The notes: generated from the letters alone by a model not told the origin. A stretch of 37,766 bases of DNA from Pseudobacteriovorax antillogorgiicola (GCA_945865565.1 CAMBEK010000018.1:1-37766), one strand, 5' to 3'. Shown: positions 1 to 8,343, numbered from the stretch's first letter. A program made the numbers and translations.

Positions 1-1
1 C

Positions 2-1429
2 GGTGACTCCGCAATCCCAACCCCGCTGGGCCTGATGCCTGCAAGTTTCGCCGTCGCGGCGATTGGGAACAGCCTCGTCACTGGGGAGTTTATCACCGGG
101 GCTCCCTTTGAACCCCTCTGGTGGTTCAGTGGTGGCTTGATAGGACTTGTCCTTGCGATTTGGTTTCCCGTGTCAGCGGGATTGCTTGCTTTGGTTGGCG
201 CAAGTGTGACCTGGACTGCCGTCTGCACATGCATTTTTGTTTTTGGTGGAATGGCTGTTCCTTGGTTTGTCCCGGTGGTGTCGATCATGACGGGAGGATG
301 CCTTGTCATTTCCCGGAAGGCGAACCTGAGCCGTGCGAATGCGATCAAAGTGGCTGCAGCTTTTGATGGCCGGGTGTCCAACGAATCGATGAAGTCCATG
401 GCTCAGCATCCAGAGCGCATGGACCTTGCCTGCCGCGAAGTCTCGATCAGCGTCATGTTCATCGATATCGCAGGATTCTCGATGTTTTCTGAACGGCGGG
501 GGGCACAGGAGGTTTTCGATTACTTGCGGGATTTTCTAGCGGATGTCAGCAAGTCCGTCCTGGAACATAAAGGCGTGATTGACAAGAGCCTGGGTGACGG
601 CCTCCTAGCTTATTTTGGACAAGAGATCAACTCCAACGGGGAACAGTTGGACCACGCGGTTCGTGCATTCGATTGCGCGCTGAAAATTCAGCGAGATCAT
701 TTGCTGCGAAATGAAGGTGCGTTGGGTTCAGGCCTGCCCGTACTTCCAGTGCGGATTGGACTTAACTCTTCGACATGCCTCCTGGGTGATCTTGGTACTG
801 AAAAAAGGATGGACGTAACCATCGTTGGTGGGGGCGTCAATTTTGCAAAAAGACTGGAAGATGCGTGTGATCCAGGCACGATCCTGATCAGTTCCACAAC
901 CTTTTCATTGGCAATTCCCGACGTGAGAAACTCTGGCTTTGTCCGTAAGTTCGTCCGGATGAAGCACATGAATGCACTGGTGGAGGCTTTTGAATTTGAC
1001 CCGCTGGCTTCGCATCCACAATTAAAAGTCAAGTTGATGGAAGCATTCCGGAAGACCGTTGCGATTGAGCGGGTGGACCGGCGATGGGTCGTACCGCATG
1101 GCAAGTCGATCATGCTCAAAAACGAACTTGGTATATGTGAGCTGGTGAACTTTTCTGGCAAGGGATTTTCGGCCCGACTTCCCGCGCTGTTCGCGCGTGG
1201 ATCCCGTTTTGTGTTTGAAATTGAAAATGAAGGCTTACGTCAAAAATTATCTGGTTGTGACATTTCAAAAATCGAAGCTGAGGTTCGGTCTTGCCACGGC
1301 TCCGGTGGCAATATTGTCCATGGATTTTTGATCAACGGGTTTTCTGAAGAGCAGTCGGCGGCTTTCAACAAGGTTTTGCTGGAGTATTCATTTTCCGATG
1401 ATGAATTCAAATTGCCACGGATCGGATAG
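2..1429 (+). CDS. CHASE2 / class III nucleotide cyclase / PilZ-like protein (5' partial)
   Basis: Membrane receptor cyclase cut by the left edge; the frame is open to base 2, so the ATG at 35 is internal. Numbering from that Met: the window opens inside the end of a CHASE2 sensor domain (TPLGLMP-type motif), followed by three membrane helices (about 28-46, 48-70, 74-92), as in other CHASE2 receptors. A class III adenylate/guanylate cyclase domain spans about 135-300. It has both metal-binding aspartates (D144 in FIDIAGF, D188 in LGDG), K184, T262 at the purine-specifying position, and N269 and R273 in VNFAKRLE, so it looks active and forms cAMP or cGMP. Residues about 340-464 resemble a PilZ c-di-GMP domain, with an Arg-rich RVDRR start and NFSGKG matching the (D/N)xSxxG motif. 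The secreted-protein gene follows 13 bases later. Cyclase call is firm; PilZ is inferred from motifs. Confidence 0.88.
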   Translation, partial: GDSAIPTPLGLMPASFAVAAIGNSLVTGEFITGAPFEPLWWFSGGLIGLVLAIWFPVSAGLLALVGASVTWTAVCTCIFVFGGMAVPWFVPVVSIMTGGCLVISRKANLSRANAIKVAAAFDGRVSNESMKSMAQHPERMDLACREVSISVMFIDIAGFSMFSERRGAQEVFDYLRDFLADVSKSVLEHKGVIDKSLGDGLLAYFGQEINSNGEQLDHAVRAFDCALKIQRDHLLRNEGALGSGLPVLPVRIGLNSSTCLLGDLGTEKRMDVTIVGGGVNFAKRLEDACDPGTILISSTTFSLAIPDVRNSGFVRKFVRMKHMNALVEAFEFDPLASHPQLKVKLMEAFRKTVAIERVDRRWVVPHGKSIMLKNELGICELVNFSGKGFSARLPALFARGSRFVFEIENEGLRQKLSGCDISKIEAEVRSCHGSGGNIVHGFLINGFSEEQSAAFNKVLLEYSFSDDEFKLPRIG

Positions 1430-1442
1430 GGAGACGTCAACG

Positions 1443-2054
1443 ATGCAATTTTCTGTCGTTCCGTTTTATGTTTCGGTGATGGTTTGGATTTTTCTTGCTG
1501 ATGTGCCGGCAATAGCTTCGCCGGAGGAGGACAACCGGTTGAGCCTCGATTGGGGTGAGCTGATGCACGGGCGTTCTGTATCCGTAAAACTCAGGCCTGA
1601 ATCTCCGGTCGATTTTGAAGTCCTTCCGGAACGGACGAGCAAGCTCACCGCGGAATTACGTTCTGATCCAGAACTGGCCCGTTTTGCAGTGAGACGTTCT
1701 TTGGAAAAGCCGGTGACCTTTGATCAGGGTGTTTATGGCAAACTGGGGACATCGACGGTCTATATGGCTCCACTGGCGCGGGTTGGTTCAAGCGACCGGT
1801 TGTATTGGACCATGGTGCGTGTCCTTTCCGAAAAATATGGCTGTTTCATTGTTGAAAAAAATCGAAATGCCGGGAAGTTTCAATTTCGCTGCCGGGATGG
1901 CCGGCAGATTGTGATGCAGAGCAAGATTGATTCACGAGTCGCCCACTTCTGGGGGCGACAGTATGATTCACATGGCGATGAAGTCGTCATCAAGCCAGGG
2001 ACGACTGGAAAGAAGTATTTTGCGAAGATGCTTGCTGCCCGGCGTGAATTTTGA
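1443..2054 (+). CDS. Secreted protein of unknown function
   Basis: A 203-residue protein I do not recognise. The ATG at 1443 is chosen because GGGAG lies just upstream and it gives a clean Sec signal peptide (hydrophobic stretch about residues 5-20, likely cleavage after AIA near residue 25). An in-frame ATG at 1398 would lie inside the cyclase gene and bury the signal. The mature part is mixed alpha/beta in character, with two cysteines (in YGCF and FRCRD) that could pair in the periplasm, and a basic C-terminus. It follows the cyclase by 13 bases and probably shares its transcript, so it may act in the same signalling output. No catalytic motif was seen. Confidence 0.75.
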   Translation: MQFSVVPFYVSVMVWIFLADVPAIASPEEDNRLSLDWGELMHGRSVSVKLRPESPVDFEVLPERTSKLTAELRSDPELARFAVRRSLEKPVTFDQGVYGKLGTSTVYMAPLARVGSSDRLYWTMVRVLSEKYGCFIVEKNRNAGKFQFRCRDGRQIVMQSKIDSRVAHFWGRQYDSHGDEVVIKPGTTGKKYFAKMLAARREF

Positions 2055-2079
2055 CGTACAAGCCCATCGTTACGTAGAT

Positions 2080-2733
2080 TTATTTTTTTTGCTGCTGTCG
2101 TAGTTCTTTGCGGTATTCAGCAGGTGATTGCCGGACATTGGCAGGCAAACTCCAAATCCCTTTTTTACCGGATTTTGCAACGGATTCGGCCTGGATGTAG
2201 GCACTCTGGTCAATGCGCTTGACGGGACCGCGGTAGGCCTCGGCAAAACCGTTTTCCACCAGGGTCATGTTGAAATTTTTTCCAGCGTTCCAGATCACCA
2301 CCACGGGGCGGTTGTATGCATCAAGGTCGACCTGTTCGACTTCGACGGTTTTATCTGCGAGGTTGCTGTTGACATAGTCCGTGGCCTCATCACCCATTGG
2401 CTGGCCTTTGCTTTTATTGCGGCGGTTGGAGGTTTCCGGCGCATCAATTCCAGCCAGGCGCACATTCATCCACATGTGGCCAGGTTCGGTCACGATGCGG
2501 CAAGTGTCACCATCATGGCAGTGCTTGACCGAGGCAGGCATGCGCCCTGTCTTTTCTGTGGCCATGTCCGCCGCAGCGCCCTTTACAGCGCTTGCCGCCT
2601 CTTTCACGGAAAGGCTTTGGCCTTGATTTGCCCATTGCAGGGCGAAGGCGATGGCGGCGGCTGCCATGGTGGTGAGGATGGCTTTTCTATTTCGTTTTTC
2701 TTTTTCTTTGTCTTTTTCTTTATTTGTCGTCAT
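2080..2733 (-). CDS. Membrane-anchored thermonuclease (SNase) family protein
   Basis: Staphylococcal-nuclease-like enzyme of 217 residues, expected to cleave DNA or RNA with calcium. The SNase fold spans about residues 66-205: HDGDT (metal-binding D76), VRLAGIDAPE with R92, D97 and E100, and the later arginine R142 in AYNRP, corresponding to the catalytic Arg/Glu/Arg set. The N-terminus is a Lys/Glu stretch (residues 5-17) written by an AAAGAA-like repeat, then one hydrophobic helix (about 18-34), so the nuclease domain is probably anchored on the periplasmic side. It is the last gene of the leftward operon; its ATG overlaps the kynB stop (ATGA, 2730-2733), which indicates translational coupling. 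It converges with the gene ending at 2054. Confidence 0.85.
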   Translation of the reverse strand: MTTNKEKDKEKEKRNRKAILTTMAAAAIAFALQWANQGQSLSVKEAASAVKGAAADMATEKTGRMPASVKHCHDGDTCRIVTEPGHMWMNVRLAGIDAPETSNRRNKSKGQPMGDEATDYVNSNLADKTVEVEQVDLDAYNRPVVVIWNAGKNFNMTLVENGFAEAYRGPVKRIDQSAYIQAESVAKSGKKGIWSLPANVRQSPAEYRKELRQQQKK

Positions 2734-3356
2734 TTGCTGTTCCTTCTTAGAATTGCCCTCACGGGGCTGGCGTCAAACCCCTGTAGTTTGAGCGGCAGGG
2801 CAATCAGTTCATATTCGCCTGGCTCGACTTGAAAAAGATCAAGTCCCTCCAAGTTCCTGATGTTGTATTGCCCGAAAACCTTGTGGGCAGGAAGTCCCTT
2901 CGAATGGAATGGGTCAACGGAACTCGTGTCGATCCCGGCCAGAAGGACTCCAGCTTCACCCATCATGATCACGGACTCTGGGGAAAACGAGGCAAAGTCC
3001 GTCTCGAATACCTCGCCCTCGCGCCGGGTTCTCGTTTTAAAGAGGAGGCGCCTTGCCCCCGATTTAATGGCTGCGTCGCAATGCTCCGGTTGAATTTGTT
3101 CACACCCCGTGGCATCGACCACCACACATGGTCCAAGGTATGCGTCCAGATCCACCTGGTCTATTGTTGGCCCGCCTTGCAGATAATGACTCGGTGCATC
3201 GGCATGAGCTCCGATGTGCACTGTCGTATTCAAGGTTGAAAGGTCGATGTTGGATCCAGTTTCAAGGCGTGTCAGCCACTGGCGTGTCAGGGGCGTATCG
3301 CCTGGCCATACTGGTGTCAATTCATTCAGGGTCGGCGAAATGTCAATGAGTTGCAT
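2730..3356 (-). CDS. kynB: Kynurenine formamidase (cyclase family)
   Basis: Hydrolyses N-formyl-L-kynurenine to kynurenine and formate in tryptophan breakdown. At 208 residues it has the usual KynB length. Seen motifs: WPGDTP near residue 17, the zinc motif HIGAHADAPSH (H47, H51, D53, H57), GIDTSSVDP and HSKGLPAH in the middle, and the C-terminal ALPLKLQGFDASPVRAILR block, all typical of KynB rather than of the wider cyclase family. The ATG at 3356 has GAGGG upstream. It sits 8 bases after the amidohydrolase gene and overlaps the nuclease start. No tryptophan dioxygenase or kynureninase is in the window, so its pathway partners must be elsewhere; another amide or lactone substrate remains possible. 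Confidence 0.88.
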   Translation of the reverse strand: MQLIDISPTLNELTPVWPGDTPLTRQWLTRLETGSNIDLSTLNTTVHIGAHADAPSHYLQGGPTIDQVDLDAYLGPCVVVDATGCEQIQPEHCDAAIKSGARRLLFKTRTRREGEVFETDFASFSPESVIMMGEAGVLLAGIDTSSVDPFHSKGLPAHKVFGQYNIRNLEGLDLFQVEPGEYELIALPLKLQGFDASPVRAILRRNSK

Positions 3357-3364
3357 GGATGCCC

Positions 3365-4750
3365 TCAGGGTTTAAGGCCGGTCCGTCGCATGATTTCCTG
3401 GACCGCCTGGTCAAAGGCTAAAGTCAGTTGCGGTTCATCAGCAGAACACAACTCGCGTCGCCAGAGGCGCCATTGGCCATCGATCATCACGTGTTCGACG
3501 CCGCTCGACCCGGCTGAGTAGATCAGATTTCTCACGTCATCAAAGGCCGGGCGCATTGAAATGTCATCGCGCAGAAAGACAACGTCCGCCAGGGACTTCG
3601 CCTGCAGCACGCCAAGTTGTCCCGACATGCCAAGTGCGCGCGCGGGAGTTGACGTCACGCTTGCCAGCAACGCATGTGGTTCGAACGTGTCGTTGGTGAT
3701 CTTGCGGTCGCGGGCCAGGAGCCCCATCCATTTGCAGTCGTTGAGCAGGTCGGCGCCATCGTTGCTGGCGGCACAATCCGTCGCAGTTGCCCAATGGACT
3801 CCTGTCGCCGCAATATGTTCCAGTGGTGCAAGGTGTTCATAGATGATCTGTGAGGCCGGACAAATAACTGCCGTGGCTCCAGCGGTTCTCAGTTCCGCAA
3901 AGTCAGATTCACGTGCAGAAACCATGTGAACGGCCAGGGTGCGGTCCCACAGGGCTTCACATGCAAACGCCTTTTGCACGGGAGTCATCCCGTCCTGCTC
4001 ACGAACCCGCTTCAATTCGCCGGTCGTTTGGCTCAGGTGCATGTGCAGGGTCAGATTATTCTGCCGCGCAAACTGAGCCGCCTCGCGTAACATTTTTGAC
4101 GAAACGGTGTCGGCGGCGTGGGGGGCAACGACTGGCCGGACAAGGTCGGAGAAGTTCCAGGACTCTATGGCATCACGAGCCTTGGTCCATGATTCCCAAC
4201 CCGGAAATGCACCGCCGAGATCGGCGATGGTTTCCCCGATGAAGCCGCGCATGCCGAGGCGCTCCAAAGCCCGGCCGACTCCTTGAATCATGTAATAGTG
4301 GTCGGCAATGCAAGTGACTCCGGCGCGCAGACTGGTGATCAGATAAGACCACGAGAGGGGTTCCAGGAGCTCTGGGGTCAGGGCTTTTTCAGCCGGAAAA
4401 AGAAAATTCTCGATCATGTTCGTGTGGCCATGACCAAGGCCACGAAAAAAACCCATGGCAGCGTGGGTGTGGACATTGATCAGGCCTGGAATTGCCAGAT
4501 ATCCCCTGCCGTCGATGACGATATCTGCCGCGTTATTTTTGTGCTGATGGCGATCGTTCTGGACATTTTCGACCCGGACATCTTCGATTCTGTTTCCCGC
4601 GATCAACAAGTCGGCGCGAACAAACTTGGTTTTTCCAGAAACATCATCAGGGGTCAGCACACGCAAATTCTCGATGAGCGTCCGCGTATGATTGCCAGCT
4701 GCAGTGCGACTGACTTGTGGAACCTGATTTTGTTTCATGTTTGGGGTCAC
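3365..4750 (-). CDS. Amidohydrolase, deaminase/chlorohydrolase (MtaD/AtzA-like) family
   Basis: Metal-dependent hydrolase of 461 residues from the family of S-adenosylhomocysteine/methylthioadenosine and guanine-type deaminases. It has the N-terminal beta-sandwich part, PGLINVHTHAAM with H94 and H96, PHAAD (H211), HMHLSQTTGE (H236, H238), H275 in AVHMVS, TDCAASND with D325, and the C-terminal composite-domain block (LGVLQAKSLADVVFL). The metal and proton-shuttle residues are therefore present. The substrate cannot be read from sequence; a purine, pterin or methylthioadenosine-like amine is most likely. The frame starts at GTG 4750, 13 bases after panP; ATG 4738 (residue 5) is an equally possible start, and neither has a clear Shine-Dalgarno. 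It lies between panP and kynB in one operon. Confidence 0.82.
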   Translation of the reverse strand: MTPNMKQNQVPQVSRTAAGNHTRTLIENLRVLTPDDVSGKTKFVRADLLIAGNRIEDVRVENVQNDRHQHKNNAADIVIDGRGYLAIPGLINVHTHAAMGFFRGLGHGHTNMIENFLFPAEKALTPELLEPLSWSYLITSLRAGVTCIADHYYMIQGVGRALERLGMRGFIGETIADLGGAFPGWESWTKARDAIESWNFSDLVRPVVAPHAADTVSSKMLREAAQFARQNNLTLHMHLSQTTGELKRVREQDGMTPVQKAFACEALWDRTLAVHMVSARESDFAELRTAGATAVICPASQIIYEHLAPLEHIAATGVHWATATDCAASNDGADLLNDCKWMGLLARDRKITNDTFEPHALLASVTSTPARALGMSGQLGVLQAKSLADVVFLRDDISMRPAFDDVRNLIYSAGSSGVEHVMIDGQWRLWRRELCSADEPQLTLAFDQAVQEIMRRTGLKP

Positions 4751-4763
4751 GGCGGATCTGCCT

Positions 4764-6413
4764 TTAATTTACAGCCGCGCACGCCGCGCGGAGTTTGTGT
4801 CCGGCGGGACCAGAAAGTAGACGCTCGCTGATCTCACGTTGTTCGTCCAGAATTTCACCGAGGACTTGCCTGGTGGTCAGGGGATTTGCCAGCACCACGC
4901 GGAAAACCGTGCAAGGGTAGTTGTGGTGCTGGGGCAATTCGAACCGGGTCCGGGAGACAAAAGTTTTGCCTTTGGCACGCTGTGCCTTTTGGATCTCGCC
5001 CGTCAGGTCGCTGAGTGCATCGTTGATCCGGGCCGCAGCCGCAGCCCCGGCACGTTTGAGGGCCTCTCGTGCATACAATGGCACGTGACGATAGGTCAGC
5101 AGATTGAGTTCGGGTTCTGTGGTCAACTCAAAATCACTGGAAGACTGGATCATCTTTGCAAATTGCCCGGCCTTGCCGATTCCGAGGTCGATGAGCATTT
5201 CATAACCCTTGCGCCCCAATATGTGCAGCCCCGAATGAACGAGCATCGCCATGCCGGGGCGAGAACCTTCGAGGGTGTGCTTTCCAAGATCGCGGGAGCC
5301 CTTGCGGATGATGTATTGCGCAGAATGTTCGACCGAATCCAGCGCAGCCGGGTCTTTGAACAAAGTCATGCCGGCACCGACGGGGACGTAGAGTTGTTTG
5401 TGGGCATCAATGGTAACCGAGTCGGCGCATTCGATGCCCTTGAGCAGGCCGCGGTAACGATCAGAAAAAAGTGTTGGGGTTCCCCATGCGCCGTCGACAT
5501 GGAAATGGATTTTGTGTTCCGCGGCGATGGCAGCCATTCCTTCGAGGGGATCGACATGGCCTGTTTCGGTAGTTCCAGCCACGCCAACCAATGCGACGAT
5601 GCCGGCACGTCTGGCTTTTTGTTCGGCTATCTTGCGACGCAGGTCGTCCAGATCAAGGCGGTGATTTATGGTGTCCACCATGATCAGGTTGCGTTTGCCC
5701 AAACCGAGGACATCGCATGATTTTTTCAGGGAGTAATGTCCACGCTTACTAACCATAACCACGAGTTCATCGTAGCCCCAGGCGCGCATTCCAGCCATGA
5801 TCCCATCTTCGGAGATGCCAGCAAAATCGTCGCGAGGGGCCAGGAGGCGGTTGCGTGCAACCCACAAGGCGGTCAGATTGGCGACCGTGCCTCCGGAACA
5901 AAAAACACCCAGGGCATGATCACGGTTTTGAATCCATCGGCGGTAGAACTTGTCGTCAAAGGTAGGGGCGCGCCCGTAGATCAGGCGGTGCAGGATTCCA
6001 ATGACCTGGGACTCCATCGGCGTGAAAACCTTGGACGTTTCAATTTTGACCGTGTTCTGGTTCAGGGCGAACATGATTTTCGCCAAAGGCAGCATGAAAT
6101 AAGGGATGGCGGAAGTCATGTGGCCAATGAATGCGGGCGAGGCGGTGTGGACCGATTGAGCCACAACTTTTTCCAAAAGGAATTTAGCCTGCTCGGAGAC
6201 AAAACACGGGTCCTCCGGTAATGCGGATCCCATGAAATCACGTTCGAGTTTTGAAGGCGCTTGCTCTTCGCTGACGATGTGTTCGCGCAGAAATCCCACT
6301 AGATTTCGCGAAATTTCACGATCAATGGCGGCAAGTGCAGAGTCTTCGCCTTCTGGAACAGTGAAAACACGGCGCAAGTGTTCGAGGGACGCCTCGGCTT
6401 TCTTTTCGGTCAC
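4764..6413 (-). CDS. panP: PLP-dependent aspartate 1-decarboxylase PanP
   Basis: Group II decarboxylase that makes beta-alanine from aspartate for pantothenate and CoA, the alternative to PanD known from Vibrio. The 549-residue length and continuous similarity to Vibrio PanP as I recall it (LREHIV, SQSVHT, FIGHMTSA, LNQNTVKIETSK, FCSGGT, RGHYS, VGVAGTTETG, HTLEGSR, FRVVLANPLTT) make this more specific than a glutamate-decarboxylase label. The PLP lysine is K339 in DAHKQLYVP; D307 in HVD binds the pyridine nitrogen and H226 stacks on the ring. The start is GTG at 6413 and overlaps the previous stop by four bases (GTGA, 6410-6413). It is the largest enzyme in the leftward operon and links functionally with CoaX at 16496. 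Confidence 0.9.
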   Translation of the reverse strand: MTEKKAEASLEHLRRVFTVPEGEDSALAAIDREISRNLVGFLREHIVSEEQAPSKLERDFMGSALPEDPCFVSEQAKFLLEKVVAQSVHTASPAFIGHMTSAIPYFMLPLAKIMFALNQNTVKIETSKVFTPMESQVIGILHRLIYGRAPTFDDKFYRRWIQNRDHALGVFCSGGTVANLTALWVARNRLLAPRDDFAGISEDGIMAGMRAWGYDELVVMVSKRGHYSLKKSCDVLGLGKRNLIMVDTINHRLDLDDLRRKIAEQKARRAGIVALVGVAGTTETGHVDPLEGMAAIAAEHKIHFHVDGAWGTPTLFSDRYRGLLKGIECADSVTIDAHKQLYVPVGAGMTLFKDPAALDSVEHSAQYIIRKGSRDLGKHTLEGSRPGMAMLVHSGLHILGRKGYEMLIDLGIGKAGQFAKMIQSSSDFELTTEPELNLLTYRHVPLYAREALKRAGAAAAARINDALSDLTGEIQKAQRAKGKTFVSRTRFELPQHHNYPCTVFRVVLANPLTTRQVLGEILDEQREISERLLSGPAGHKLRAACAAVN

Positions 6414-6844
6414 GGCTGATCCATATGGCGCAGAAAATTTTGGAATTCGCGCTCGGTCGCTTGATCGAGCAGCAATTTAAAACGCAGGGTGGTCCCGTTG
6501 GTGTCTTTGTTCTCAAGTCGCGCCGCGACAAGTGGCAAGACAAACGGTGTGTTTCCGGGCAAACGGTCGGTGTGAAACTGTATGCGATAGAGGTCACCTG
6601 GGGACAACAGGCTGCCTGTGTCGTGAGGCAACTTCGATAAATCAATTTCAGCGCGGAGGCTGCCCGCTGAAATGGATGTGGCTGTGATGTCGAGGCTCAG
6701 GGCCCAGGGATCAAAATCCACAATCAGCCGCGCCGGCAGATGTACTTGGCTCACGCTCGCACCGAATTGGGCGCGCGTCGCATTAGCCAAGCCTTGAAGG
6801 CGGGCCAGCTGGCTCTTGTCGATTCTGGTGTGTAAACGTTCCAT
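6410..6844 (-). CDS. Small PilZ-like protein
   Basis: Predicted soluble protein of 144 residues, not firmly recognised. After a helical start (about 1-30) it has a beta-rich core with a pattern like a PilZ barrel: SISAGSL resembling (D/N)xSxxG, then LSPGDLYRIQF and a late strand with RFKLLL ending in a helix (EREFQNFL). An Arg motif expected for c-di-GMP binding is not obvious, so it may be a degenerate PilZ that does not bind the nucleotide. Start choice: ATG 6844 has CGGA upstream and lies 22 bases past the stop of the VTT-lipase gene; ATGs at 6889 and 6898 would overlap that gene. The stop overlaps the panP start. Gene is likely real; the fold is inference. Confidence 0.6.
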   Translation of the reverse strand: MERLHTRIDKSQLARLQGLANATRAQFGASVSQVHLPARLIVDFDPWALSLDITATSISAGSLRAEIDLSKLPHDTGSLLSPGDLYRIQFHTDRLPGNTPFVLPLVAARLENKDTNGTTLRFKLLLDQATEREFQNFLRHMDQP

Positions 6845-6866
6845 GGTTTCCGAGAATGAACCCAAA

Positions 6867-8318
6867 TCAGCCTTGCTGCAACAATACATTTTCCGCATTG
6901 GATTCGCTGTTATCTTTGGCCTTTGTGGGGCCGGGGGGGCCCAGAATGGCAGCAATCTGGTCGACGACTCCCCGGCTCGAAAGGAATTCGAAATGGGACA
7001 CCTCGTCCAGTTGGATCGGGTGGACTTGCGACGACCGTGGTTCGGGTTGGTAGAGGCCGTCTTTGCCGGTGGCAACACGGTCCCGGGTGGAGTGGAAGCA
7101 GTAAATGTCCAAGCCCTGTGGAATTGGCGAGCGATCAAGTTGTTTAAGAAAAGCTGAGCCGGGACGCATCTGCCACATGTCACGCCAGATCAAACCCAAG
7201 GGCGTGATCAAGGCCAAGTAAGTCAGTCGCGACCCCTTAAATGGTGTTCCAAGCGTAACGACTTTTTTGCAAAACTGGTTTCCGCCCATTCTCAGGAGCC
7301 ACCAAAGGGCCACCAAACCGCCCTTGGAATGGGCGACAATATGGATGTTCTTGATCCCATGACGGTCCAACTGGCGTTTGATCTTACCGTCAATGAATGT
7401 CGCACTGTCCAAAATGGAACTCGTAAAAAAGGTTCCAAGAAGTCCGCCCAGATTGAAAGAGATGACGTCATAGCCCTTTGCGGTCAGGTGTCGCTCCAGG
7501 ATTCTAAGGGACCTGCGGGTGGAAAAAAAACCGTACAGTAAAATGATCGGGGTGCGGTCTGGGCTCAGGTTGGTGCGGCGTTTGATGCGGTTGTTCCTGC
7601 GTACTTCGTTCACGAGCTCGACGTACACGAGGCGGGCCTGTTGCCACATGCTCCGGCCATTGCGCCGGGCCAGGAATTCTCCAGCCGCAAGGGGCAGAAT
7701 GACGGCCACGGCAATCAGGGCCAGTGTGTCAAAGGCAGATTCGGTAAGGGTTGCAGTCGGTGAACTCATTCGGGCGAAAAGCAGCGCCTCGGGCAGGGAG
7801 CCGGCCAGTGTCGTCCAGAGAATATGACGCCAGCGAAAGCCAAGTGCGCCAAAAAAAAGTGAGGCCAGATCGAACGGCACAAGGGGGACGAGGCGCAGGA
7901 AAAAAGCGATTTTGTAGTCTTGTTGCCTGATGAACGTCGAGGTTTGAGGGAGGTTTGCTGTCATCCACGGTGTGACCAGTTGCTTGCCCAGAATCCGGCC
8001 AATCCCGGTGATGATTACGGTGGAAGCCAGGCCACCAATTAACGTGTAGGCCGTTCCGTGCAGAGTTCCAAATGCCGGACCAGCGATCAGTCCCATAAAA
8101 AAAAACGGGGTAAAGACGAAAGGGCGCAGGGCAGAAAGCAGCAGGAAGGCGATGGGCCCAAGGCTCGTGTCGTAATCCACACAGGATTTGAGGCTGTCAC
8201 CGCATATCGAGGTCCAAAAAAAGGTCGAGACGAACATCAAACCCGCAACAATCATTGCCTCAATAAGCAAAACCCAGAGGATCTGCTCGCGGTAGCTGTA
8301 TGGTTGTTCCTGTTCCAT
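6867..8318 (-). CDS. VTT-domain (DedA/TVP38-like) membrane protein fused to an alpha/beta-hydrolase
   Basis: A 483-residue fusion. Residues about 10-220 form a VTT (SNARE-associated/DedA/TMEM64-like) membrane domain: several helices, the FFFMGLIAGPAFGTLHG re-entrant motif, GIGRILGK, then FFLRLVPLVPFDLASLFFG. Proteins of this class move or scramble lipids. Residues about 255-455 form a soluble alpha/beta-hydrolase with a lipase-type nucleophile elbow AHSKGG (S331) and a plausible triad with D413 (STRDR) and H442 (VSHFEF). The cytoplasmic or periplasmic side of the hydrolase is not certain. It is the first gene of the six-gene leftward operon, with AAGG four bases before ATG 8318. A lipid-acting role is inferred from both halves. 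Interfacial lipase, acyltransferase and thioesterase are all open. Confidence 0.85.
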   Translation of the reverse strand: MEQEQPYSYREQILWVLLIEAMIVAGLMFVSTFFWTSICGDSLKSCVDYDTSLGPIAFLLLSALRPFVFTPFFFMGLIAGPAFGTLHGTAYTLIGGLASTVIITGIGRILGKQLVTPWMTANLPQTSTFIRQQDYKIAFFLRLVPLVPFDLASLFFGALGFRWRHILWTTLAGSLPEALLFARMSSPTATLTESAFDTLALIAVAVILPLAAGEFLARRNGRSMWQQARLVYVELVNEVRRNNRIKRRTNLSPDRTPIILLYGFFSTRRSLRILERHLTAKGYDVISFNLGGLLGTFFTSSILDSATFIDGKIKRQLDRHGIKNIHIVAHSKGGLVALWWLLRMGGNQFCKKVVTLGTPFKGSRLTYLALITPLGLIWRDMWQMRPGSAFLKQLDRSPIPQGLDIYCFHSTRDRVATGKDGLYQPEPRSSQVHPIQLDEVSHFEFLSSRGVVDQIAAILGPPGPTKAKDNSESNAENVLLQQG

Positions 8319-8343
8319 ATACCTTCGCCGTGGGAACCATCAT

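Noticed and set aside
1398-1442. Upstream in-frame ATG for the secreted protein
   Set aside because: It would lie inside the cyclase gene and put a polar stretch before the signal peptide; ATG 1443 has the better ribosome-binding site.
2053-2093. ACGTA/TACGT stem followed by a T-run after the secreted protein
   Set aside because: The stem is only 5 bp with a 12-base loop, and most of the T-run lies in the lysine codons at the end of the convergent nuclease, so a terminator is not supported.
2128-2832. 234-codon frame on the plus strand opposite the nuclease and kynB
   Set aside because: It is antisense to two recognisable genes, and the poly-Phe stretch is only the mirror of the Lys/Glu repeat.
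4839-5720. Long open frame of 293 codons on the plus strand opposite panP
   Set aside because: It is antisense to a clearly conserved enzyme, has no Shine-Dalgarno or family pattern, and arises from the high-GC third-position bias of panP.
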